Source: Bacillota bacterium (GTDB taxonomy: Bacteria; Bacillota; Desulfotomaculia; Desulfotomaculales; Desulfallaceae). From it: a stretch of DNA of 64,000 nucleotides. This document shows positions 7,063 to 14,025 of this stretch, piece after piece. Each line of letters opens with the position of its first letter. The stretch's first letter is position 1. The stretch is taken from positions 47,739 through 111,738 of the forward strand of contig JAEXOR010000059.1 of assembly GCA_023439185.1 (NCBI GenBank), written 5' to 3'. Under the pieces are notes generated by a model that saw nothing but the letters and a program-made list of their open reading frames with translations, had not been told where the DNA came from and ran no database searches. A program made the translations under genes and the position numbers.

Positions 7063-8616
7063 TCAGCGCAATGTCATCTTCATGATGCTCCTGTACAGCG
7101 GGAGCATTTTTCCGTACATGCGGCGGTATACCCTGCGATACAGTTCGTCGTATACTTTCACTATGCCGGGACGGGGTTTGAATACCTGGCTCTGTCCGGT
7201 CATTTCTTTTACCGCGGCGGGCAGGTCGGGCTGCAGTCCCGTGCCCACCGCCGCCAGAATGGCCGCGCCCAGCCCGGAGACCTCGTAAACCGACGGACGG
7301 ACCGCCGGCAGGTTGAACACATCGGCGGTAATCTGCATTACCACATCGCTGCGGGACCCGCCGCCGCAGACAAAAAGTTCAGTCACCGGAATCCCGGTGC
7401 GTTTTTCAATTTTCTCCCGCCCGTCCCGCACCGCGTAAGCCAGACCTTCCAGCAGCGCCCGGTACACGTGCCCCCTGGTATGAGAGCCATTAAACCCGAT
7501 GATGGCGCCCCTGGCCTCGGGCCCGGGATAACGGACCCCCGGGGACCAGAATGGCTGCAGGACCAGCCCGCCGGAGCCGGGCCGCACCTTTTCCGCCAGC
7601 CGGTCCAGCAGTTCCTCCGCCTCCACCCCGGATTGCCGGGCCAGGGTTGTTTCTTGCAGGGCGAACTCGTCCTTAAACCAGGAGACCATCCAGAAACCAC
7701 GATAAATTTGCACTTCCAGGCTATAGTGATCAGGGCAGGCGCTGGGATAGGCCGGGAGCAGGGGCACCGGTTCAATGTAGCGACTGGAATTGACGTTTAT
7801 GGTGGCGGTGGTGCCATAGCCGATACAGCCCTGGTGCGAACCAAGGCAGCCCGCGCCCAAAACTTCGCAGGCCTTGTCCGAAGCGGCGGCGATTACCGGC
7901 AGACCCTCGGGCAATCCGGTGACGGCGGAGGCCTCGGCAGTCACCTCGCCCAGTTGTTCGCCCGGCGGCGCCAGGTCGGGCAGCGTATCCGGATCCACGG
8001 GTATGGCCCGCCATTTCCAGTGACCGGGCGGCGGCCAGGTTAGATTTTTGTAGTCAAAGGGAATGTAACCCACCTGGCAGCCCGTGGAGTCGATGAACCG
8101 GCCGGTGAGGCGGTAGGTGAGGTAACCGGACAGCAGCAGGTAATGGGCCGTCCTTTCCCAGATCACGGGCTGGTTTTCCCGGATCCAGTTGGCTTCGGAT
8201 TCCGCCTGCAGATGGCGCAAGGTACCGGTAAGGCCGGTAATGCCGAAGATTGCCGACCAGAGCAGGCCCACCGGAGGCAGCTTGCGGGCCCGGCGCTGAT
8301 CCAGCCACACCATGGCCGGGCGCAACGGATCGCCGTTTTGATCCAGGTTAATGATGGTGGAGCGCTGGCAGGTGACGGCCACCGCCGCCAGTGATTCCGG
8401 TTCCACGTTACCCCTGGCCCACAGCCGGCGGCAGGATTCCGCCAGGCTGCGCCAGTAAAAGCCCGGGGCCTGCTCGGCCCAGCCCGGGCGCGGCGCACTG
8501 TAAGGTTCGGAGTACACTATGCGCACCGAATCTATTATCCGTCCCCGGGGGTCGAAGGCCAGGGCGCGCACGCTCTGGGTACCAACGTCGACGGCCAGGA
8601 CAATCTCCTTATACAT
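7063..8616 (-). CDS. FGGY-family carbohydrate kinase
   Basis: An ATP-dependent sugar kinase of 517 residues, cytoplasmic. The N-terminal FGGY domain begins with the phosphate-binding AVDVGTQSVRALAFD; the PGWAEQ and TCQRS segments and VWLDQRRA follow. The C-terminal domain carries AAASDKACEVLGAG, the GYGTTATINV phosphate loop and the FVCGGGSRSDVVMQ adenosine motif. The family phosphorylates xylulose, ribulose, glycerol, gluconate, erythritol and others; no sugar transporter or isomerase is adjacent to narrow this down. The gene lies alone between glmM and a divergent toxin-antitoxin pair. The gluconate/xylulose subgroup is a guess only. Confidence 0.85.
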   Translation of the reverse strand: MYKEIVLAVDVGTQSVRALAFDPRGRIIDSVRIVYSEPYSAPRPGWAEQAPGFYWRSLAESCRRLWARGNVEPESLAAVAVTCQRSTIINLDQNGDPLRPAMVWLDQRRARKLPPVGLLWSAIFGITGLTGTLRHLQAESEANWIRENQPVIWERTAHYLLLSGYLTYRLTGRFIDSTGCQVGYIPFDYKNLTWPPPGHWKWRAIPVDPDTLPDLAPPGEQLGEVTAEASAVTGLPEGLPVIAAASDKACEVLGAGCLGSHQGCIGYGTTATINVNSSRYIEPVPLLPAYPSACPDHYSLEVQIYRGFWMVSWFKDEFALQETTLARQSGVEAEELLDRLAEKVRPGSGGLVLQPFWSPGVRYPGPEARGAIIGFNGSHTRGHVYRALLEGLAYAVRDGREKIEKRTGIPVTELFVCGGGSRSDVVMQITADVFNLPAVRPSVYEVSGLGAAILAAVGTGLQPDLPAAVKEMTGQSQVFKPRPGIVKVYDELYRRVYRRMYGKMLPLYRSIMKMTLR

Positions 8617-8734
8617 GCACTCAGCTCCAGCTTGTTCCGCACATTCGGGTTGACGTCTGTTATATCAAAGAATCGGCTGAAGGCGCGGTTACTTGAGACG
8701 TAACGCCGGCCGCCGCAGGTTGGGAATATCGCAA

Positions 8735-8763
8735 TTGACTTTTAATCCGGCCAGTGCTATCTT
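8735..8763 (+). promoter_or_regulatory. Candidate promoter of mntA-hepT
   Basis: TTGACT (8735-8740), a 17-base spacer and TATCTT (8758-8763), about 40 bases before the mntA ATG. Confidence 0.45.
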
Positions 8764-8804
8764 ACAGATACATCCAAGTACAAAAAAGAATCAAGGTGAG
8801 CCCG

Positions 8805-9266
8805 ATGAATTCCGATCAAAATCCTAAACACCGATCTTTGAAACATCTCCCTGAATTGGTGGGAGAAATAAAAAAAGACCCCGGCATTGTTTCATTATAT
8901 CTTTTTGGCTCGCACGCCAAAGGTAAAACATGGGCCAAAAGTGATATTGATCTGGCGGTGCTGCTGGATAACGGCTTTCCTGCTCAAAAGCAGTTTAAAA
9001 AACGTTTAAGCCTGCTGGCTTTAGCTTCAGGCATATTGAAGACAGACGACCTTGACCTGATTATCATGAACCAGTCGCCCCCCTTTTTAAACTATAATAT
9101 TTTCAAAGGGGGACAACTGCTGTATGAGAATAATGAAGCCGGAAAAGCCCAGCGGGTGGCATTTCAAGCACACACTTACAATGCCTATTTTGACTTTCAG
9201 CCGGTGGCCGGGATGCTTCGGAATGCCATGATAGAACGTATTAAGGAGGGCCGGTTTGGTGGTTAG
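8805..9266 (+). CDS. mntA: MntA-type nucleotidyltransferase antitoxin
   Basis: A 153-residue minimal nucleotidyltransferase. The ATG at 8805 is chosen because AAGGTGAG lies just before it. The catalytic motif GSHAKGKTWAKSDIDLAVLL (GS-x10-DxD) is intact at about residues 40-59. Antitoxins of this family neutralise the partner HEPN RNase by adding AMP groups to a tyrosine next to its active site. The next gene, a HEPN protein, overlaps its end by eleven bases, the standard arrangement of the HepT/MntA system. Confidence 0.85.
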   Translation: MNSDQNPKHRSLKHLPELVGEIKKDPGIVSLYLFGSHAKGKTWAKSDIDLAVLLDNGFPAQKQFKKRLSLLALASGILKTDDLDLIIMNQSPPFLNYNIFKGGQLLYENNEAGKAQRVAFQAHTYNAYFDFQPVAGMLRNAMIERIKEGRFGG

Positions 9267-9690
9267 CAGGAGTATTGTGGAAAAAAAATTGGCTAAACTT
9301 GAGCATACCATCCGAAAGTTAACTGAACTCTCGCTGGTTAGCTGGGAAGAGTACAATAAAAGCGAAGCTTTTCAGGATCGTACTGAAAGAAATCTACAAC
9401 TGGCCGCCCAGGTTTGTGTGGATATCGGCAGTCACATTATAGCCGACCGGGGTTACCGTTCTCCGGAAGGCTATGCCGATGTATTTACCGTGTTATATGA
9501 AAAGGGTCTGTTGCCCGGCAAGCTGACGGAAACGATGCGGCAAATCGCCGGTTTCAGGAATATCCTTGTGCACGAGTATTTGGAGATAGATAACAGCATC
9601 GTTTATGAATGTTTAAGCCATTTGCATGACTTTAAATCTTACGCGGCTTATGTTGTTAAATTACTGCAGGCAGACGGGCAATCGGTTTAA
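9256..9690 (+). CDS. hepT: HepT-type HEPN ribonuclease toxin
   Basis: A 144-residue all-helical HEPN-domain protein (formerly DUF86). The RNase motif R-x4-H-x-Y is seen as RNILVHEY at residues 101-108, including the tyrosine that MntA AMPylates. The start is TTG at 9256 or GTG three bases later; AAGGAGGG lies just upstream inside the end of mntA, so translation is coupled. Likely an mRNA or tRNA ribonuclease that arrests growth when unopposed. Ends one base before the convergent cdaR gene. Confidence 0.85.
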   Translation: MVVSRSIVEKKLAKLEHTIRKLTELSLVSWEEYNKSEAFQDRTERNLQLAAQVCVDIGSHIIADRGYRSPEGYADVFTVLYEKGLLPGKLTETMRQIAGFRNILVHEYLEIDNSIVYECLSHLHDFKSYAAYVVKLLQADGQSV

Positions 9691-10653
9691 TCACCTGTCG
9701 CCTTCCCCCGGTTCAGTTTCGTTTCCGCCTTCCTCCTCCGGAGGCGGCTGCTCCTCTTCCACCCGGGTAACGTTTATGGTGACCGTCACCCGGTCCGGTT
9801 CCACCAGGTGGGCTCCGTCGGGCAGCACCAGTATCGCTTCTCTCTCCACGTCGGTGGAGATACCTGAAATGTCCAGCGCCATAGTGTTGACCACATTGAT
9901 ACCACGCAGCACGGTATCCCGGGCGGTAACCTGTACTTCTTGCGGACGCACCGCGGTTCCACTCACCTCGTAGCCCGGCGCAGGCGCTCCGGTCAGCCTT
10001 AAACGCACCGGCAGACTCTGCACCGGCAACGCAGTAACGGGCACTGTCACCTGCACCCGTTCCGGGCTGGCCGTAACACCTTCCAGGCCGGTATTCAAAC
10101 GCACCTCACGGGTCACTGCTTCCGCAGCGCCGGACACATCAACGGTAACAGACAATTGGCTGATTCCGGTCAATGTCCCGGAGGGGCCTCTGACGGTCGC
10201 CATGGCAGGTTCAATTACGGGGGCCCCGGACTGCAAGCCGCCGGCCACCGTACCCTTAACAACCGCCACCACCGGAACGTTCTTTTCTTCTATTTGATCC
10301 GCGGTAATCGTCAACACGGCGGGAGATATATGCAGCACTTCAACCTCGGGGGGCGCGATCAGTTGGACCCTGACTTCCTGCTGGCCGGGCTGCACGCCGG
10401 ACAGGTTGACCCGGGCGGTAAAATCCTCCCGCTGCAAGCCGCCGACAACAAGCCTGGTGCCGCGCACCCGCACGCTGACCGTACCGGGCAGACCGTCCAC
10501 AATATAACCTCCGGGAGTATCCTGGGCCACCAGCAACACCGAAAAAGTCTGGTCGGTAACCGGGTTCTGCTCGTTGGTCACGTAAACCCACAACAGCAGG
10601 GCTATAAACACCGAAAGTATGCGAATTGAGTTGTCGCGCCATTGGAAAGTCAA
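9691..10653 (-). CDS. cdaR: YbbR-domain regulator of diadenylate cyclase
   Basis: A 320-residue membrane-anchored extracytoplasmic protein that modulates CdaA. One N-terminal membrane segment (about residues 11-28) is followed by about three and a half YbbR repeats, recognisable by recurring SVRVRG, ATVRGPSG and VPV motifs, and ends in an acidic Glu/Pro-rich tail. TTG start with GGAGGTG nine bases upstream. It follows cdaA by four bases, so the pair is translationally coupled. In Bacilli CdaA-CdaR-GlmM form a complex linking c-di-AMP to wall precursor supply. Confidence 0.93.
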   Translation of the reverse strand: MTFQWRDNSIRILSVFIALLLWVYVTNEQNPVTDQTFSVLLVAQDTPGGYIVDGLPGTVSVRVRGTRLVVGGLQREDFTARVNLSGVQPGQQEVRVQLIAPPEVEVLHISPAVLTITADQIEEKNVPVVAVVKGTVAGGLQSGAPVIEPAMATVRGPSGTLTGISQLSVTVDVSGAAEAVTREVRLNTGLEGVTASPERVQVTVPVTALPVQSLPVRLRLTGAPAPGYEVSGTAVRPQEVQVTARDTVLRGINVVNTMALDISGISTDVEREAILVLPDGAHLVEPDRVTVTINVTRVEEEQPPPEEEGGNETEPGEGDR

Positions 10654-10657
10654 AATT

Positions 10658-11485
10658 TCACCTCCGCGGCCAGAGGGAGGAAAAGGCGTTCCTCCGGGTG
10701 GAGTTGGGCTGCAGGAACTTATCCAGCAGTTCCCGTAAGCCGGCTTCGTTCAGGCGCCGGTACAGACTCCCCTCCTGGGACAGGGATATGGCGCCGGTTT
10801 CTTCAGATACCACCACCGCCAGGGCGTCCGAGTGTTCGGTAATGCCCACCGCCGCGCGGTGCCGGGTACCAAGCTCCCGGCTCAGAGCCCGGCTTTCGGA
10901 CAGCGGCAGCACACAGGCCGCGGCCTGGATCCGATCGCCCCGGATAATGACCGCGCCGTCGTGCAGCGGGGAGCGGGGGATAAAAATATTAATCAGCAAC
11001 TCAGCGGTTACCTGGGCGTCCGTCCTGACACCCGTATCGATATGTTCCTGCAGTCCGGTGGAACGCTCCAGAACAATCAGCGCCCCGGTGCGGGACTTGG
11101 CCATATTCTGTACCGCCCGGACCACTTCGCTGATCAGGGCGCTGCGATCTCCCTCGGCCATCTGGTTCAACGGGCGGGTAAAGAAATCGCCGCCGCCCAG
11201 CTTTTCCAGGGCGCGGCGCAGTTCGGGATGAAACACGATGGGCAGGGCCACCACCATCGCCGTCATAGTCTGCTTCAGCAGCCAGTGCACGGTGTTCAGG
11301 TTCAAAAGGCTGCTCACCGCCGTGGCCACCAGCAGCACCACCAATCCCTTGATTAACTGCACGGCCCGGGTGCCCCGAATGAGCAGCATCAGGCGGTAAA
11401 GCACAAAGGCCACGATCAGGATATCAATGATACTGGTGATATTAAACAGGTCCAGGTTGATTTTAAGCTGTTTCAAATATTCCAT
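10658..11485 (-). CDS. cdaA: Diadenylate cyclase CdaA
   Basis: Makes c-di-AMP from two ATP. 275 residues from the ATG at 11485 (a GTG three codons upstream is possible; the G-rich ribosome site fits the ATG better). Three N-terminal membrane helices (within about 12-85) are followed by the DAC domain with both catalytic motifs intact: HDGAVIIRGD and GTRHRAAVGITE. Usual length for CdaA is about 273. It lies about 100 bases downstream of the last gene of the injection-system run, on the same strand, so read-through from that operon is possible. Confidence 0.96.
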   Translation of the reverse strand: MEYLKQLKINLDLFNITSIIDILIVAFVLYRLMLLIRGTRAVQLIKGLVVLLVATAVSSLLNLNTVHWLLKQTMTAMVVALPIVFHPELRRALEKLGGGDFFTRPLNQMAEGDRSALISEVVRAVQNMAKSRTGALIVLERSTGLQEHIDTGVRTDAQVTAELLINIFIPRSPLHDGAVIIRGDRIQAAACVLPLSESRALSRELGTRHRAAVGITEHSDALAVVVSEETGAISLSQEGSLYRRLNEAGLRELLDKFLQPNSTRRNAFSSLWPRR

Positions 11486-11532
11486 GTGCCGCACCCCCCG
11501 GCCGGGGAAATACTTACCCTAACCCTTCATTA

Positions 11533-11560
11533 ACATTCTAACACAAACATTCTAACACAA
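11533..11560. repeat. 14-bp tandem repeat upstream of cdaA
   Basis: ACATTCTAACACAA occurs twice head to tail (11533-11546, 11547-11560). On the minus strand each unit contains TTGTGT and TAGAAT, but the spacing inside a unit does not make a standard promoter. Could be a regulator site or a duplicated promoter fragment. Confidence 0.5.
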
Positions 11561-11583
11561 TTCCGCTGTTATTTAAGATGGCG

Positions 11584-11775
11584 TTAGTTGCCATTTTCAT
11601 TTTGACCGTGTCCCGCTTTGGCCAATTCTTCCTCCAGCACCTGGATCGCCCCGCTGATGCGGTGCAAAACGGTCCTGATATTTTCCTCCCGGGCCTCCAG
11701 TTCGGCCAGCGTTTTTTGTCCGGCTTCGAATTCGGCTTTGAGTTCGTTCAATCGTTGTTCCAGTTGCTCCTTCAT
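11584..11775 (-). CDS. Small coiled-coil protein, last gene of eCIS run
   Basis: 63 residues from the ATG at 11775, preceded by GGAGGG at ten bases. Almost entirely a heptad-patterned helix (LEQRLNELKAEFEAG, LAELEAREENI, LEEELAKAG) with a polar Gly/Asn tail. The start codon overlaps the end of the fibre gene region (fibre stop at 11778), so it is co-translated. Possible roles are fibre trimerisation, assembly or a chaperone. Not recognised as a named family. Confidence 0.6.
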   Translation of the reverse strand: MKEQLEQRLNELKAEFEAGQKTLAELEAREENIRTVLHRISGAIQVLEEELAKAGHGQNENGN

Positions 11776-11777
11776 AT

Positions 11778-13463
11778 CTATATTACCCTCCACTGGCTTG
11801 TAGCCATGAATCCGCCGTTGCCAATCAGCACAACGTGGGCTTCGCTGTTAGCGGTTCCCGAACGGATCCAGATGTGTCCTCCGGAATCCACTCCCATGCC
11901 GGCCCAGTTTTCCTCGTTGTATTTATAAAACAGGATAAAAGCTCTATCGCTGGATATCGATTTTAATTTTCTGGGATCATACGTATCCGGTACGGCATTA
12001 AGATCCCTTTGGGTCTTAAAAGTCCCTTGCACGGTCAAATTGCCGTTTCCGCCCCACTCCTTACCGACAATTACGCCGCTTTTATTAAGCAGGTATAACA
12101 ATTCCGATCCATCAATATGCATTCTTCCCGCATCGTTTCGAATAGTAAACGCGTTTGTATTAGCGTCCCCAAATCCCAGCCATGCCTTTCGCCCGGCGGA
12201 AAATCCAAGGGGATACCATTGGATGTAGGCGTGGTTTTGTCCTTCCAGATTTAAAACATCGCCGTTACCGGCAACATGAAGCGACCCCTGCGGTTTATCC
12301 GTGCCGACGCCGACCTTGCCGTGAACGGCGAATGCCGGGGCTATTACCGACAGCCTGCCGTCGGCGTCATTGATAATCCTTGTATTGTAGTCTTGAGTGA
12401 GCCCCTGGTAATGAAAATCAATGTAGGGCGTACCTCTGCCAGGGGTCGTACTGTCTCCGCCCAGTTCAATGCTGCCGCCCTGGTTATCTCTTAAAGTGCT
12501 GTATCCCCACCTCAGGTCTCCACCGAAAATATGGAGTTTAGCCGCCGGATTTATGGTCCCGATGCCGACGTTGCCGTTACCGGCTATAACCAGCCGGTCT
12601 TCGGGGATGTCCATGTCCGCTATTGAGAGCCTGCCGCCTTTGGTGGCAATACAATACCTTTTACCGCCCTGCGTCGCTCTGTTGTCGAGGGATATCCCCG
12701 CACCCCAAACATTATCGGCCGACGAAACGCATAACTGCAATTTGTCCGGCGCCGTGGTCCCGACGCCCACTTTGCCGTTTTTAACGATGAATTCTTTAGG
12801 CAATACCGCCAGGTCGGTACGGCGCAGATCGGTAACCGTAACGGAAGCTGCTGATGCGACCGTTAACACAGCCAGCTTATAATACCCGTGGCCGGCCTTT
12901 ACAGCCGGGGCCTGAGCCCCTGCCGCCACCCGCACGGCCCACTCCCGCTTGATGCGCACGCAGGTTTCTATGCCGATGGCCTCATTGACAATCCGGCCGT
13001 CTTCCCACCGGTTGATTTCCCTTTCCCATACATCAAGATAGACCCCATACTGCTGCCCGGATTCCAATTGTATGGGCGGCAGCGGTTCAACGCCCCGTTC
13101 GGCGGCCAGTTTATCATTGTTATACAATTCCTGGGCTGTATATTTCATATCGGCAAGGTTAATTACCGTCCAGCCATTGACATAGCAAACTCCCTGGTTC
13201 ATTGTAAAGTCGCTAACTTTGGCGCCTTTGATTAGAAACCCTTCGTTCCCCTGGGGTACGCCGTCACCGACCAGCCACTTGAGCATGGCGCGCTCTTCGT
13301 ACCGTCGGATGTCCTCCAGTTCGTTCCAGTCGGCATCAACCAGCGGCACCCCCTGCTGAAGACGCACGCCTGCATAATGCCTGGGATCTTTGACCTTCTC
13401 CCCGGTGATCTGTTGGTACATGGTGTTAGTCAACTTAAAGGTATCTCTTGAAAAATTGCCCAT
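11778..13463 (-). CDS. eCIS tail-fibre-like protein with DUF6519 N-terminus
   Basis: 561 residues. The ATG at 13463 is favoured over one two codons upstream because GGAGG lies six bases before it. The N-terminal 100 or so residues (FSRDTFKLTNTMYQQITGEK, GVPLVDADWNELEDIRR) match DUF6519, found in phage-tail-like systems and thought to attach to the baseplate. The remainder has repeated VGIGT-x(2)-PxxKLHI motifs at about 235, 300 and 385, typical of trimeric phage and pyocin fibres. No S74 chaperone is visible. Likely the receptor-binding fibre at the baseplate periphery. Confidence 0.75.
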   Translation of the reverse strand: MGNFSRDTFKLTNTMYQQITGEKVKDPRHYAGVRLQQGVPLVDADWNELEDIRRYEERAMLKWLVGDGVPQGNEGFLIKGAKVSDFTMNQGVCYVNGWTVINLADMKYTAQELYNNDKLAAERGVEPLPPIQLESGQQYGVYLDVWEREINRWEDGRIVNEAIGIETCVRIKREWAVRVAAGAQAPAVKAGHGYYKLAVLTVASAASVTVTDLRRTDLAVLPKEFIVKNGKVGVGTTAPDKLQLCVSSADNVWGAGISLDNRATQGGKRYCIATKGGRLSIADMDIPEDRLVIAGNGNVGIGTINPAAKLHIFGGDLRWGYSTLRDNQGGSIELGGDSTTPGRGTPYIDFHYQGLTQDYNTRIINDADGRLSVIAPAFAVHGKVGVGTDKPQGSLHVAGNGDVLNLEGQNHAYIQWYPLGFSAGRKAWLGFGDANTNAFTIRNDAGRMHIDGSELLYLLNKSGVIVGKEWGGNGNLTVQGTFKTQRDLNAVPDTYDPRKLKSISSDRAFILFYKYNEENWAGMGVDSGGHIWIRSGTANSEAHVVLIGNGGFMATSQWRVI

Positions 13464-13509
13464 GTTCATCCTCCTTGCCCGTCTTACCCGTATGCGAATC
13501 CGCAGCAGC

Positions 13510-14022
13510 TTAGAAAAACAGCCGGACCACCCTGATCAGCGTTTCCGGAGCGGCCTTTTGGATCAGCGGGTGGTATACGCAGTTAATCATGCGCAGATCC
13601 TTGCTGAAAAGCCCAAACTCGCGTAAATCACTGGTCTTGTCCTTTTCCGGAAAATCCTGCCCCATAACCACCCGTATTTCCAGCCGGCGGGTGGGCTGGC
13701 CGGTGGGATTGTTTTTTTCGTCCAGGTAAAAAATGTCCTGTTTCGAGTCAATGGGGACTTTCTTGCTGTACGGCGCCCGGAGATCGGTTGCCGTAACCGC
13801 CGGCTGCTCCGGTTTATTGCCCCAGGCAGCCAGTCCCTTGCCCACCTTCATCCAGCAGATGCCGCCAATGTCCTGCTCACCCTTCATAAAAGACGCCAAC
13901 AGGATGCGGCCGGTTTCCACAATGGTATTGGATACCCATCCGCTGTCAAAAACCAGCCGGTCCTCCGCGTCAAACAGGGTGTCGCGGTACATACCCCGCA
14001 GTGCTCCGCCAATGTTTTCCAT
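13510..14022 (-). CDS. eCIS-associated protein of unknown function
   Basis: 170 residues, good ribosome site (GGAGG, ten bases before ATG). No signal peptide or membrane segment. Mixed alpha/beta with several DxG and KGLAAWG-like turns and a C-terminal segment (LREFGLFSKDL, NCVYHPLIQKAAPETLIRVVRLFF) reminiscent of phage fibre-proximal or tail-collar proteins. It lies between the gpI/propeller gene and the fibre gene, so a fibre connector is the natural guess. Family not recognised. Confidence 0.6.
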   Translation of the reverse strand: MENIGGALRGMYRDTLFDAEDRLVFDSGWVSNTIVETGRILLASFMKGEQDIGGICWMKVGKGLAAWGNKPEQPAVTATDLRAPYSKKVPIDSKQDIFYLDEKNNPTGQPTRRLEIRVVMGQDFPEKDKTSDLREFGLFSKDLRMINCVYHPLIQKAAPETLIRVVRLFF

Positions 14023-14025
14023 ATC

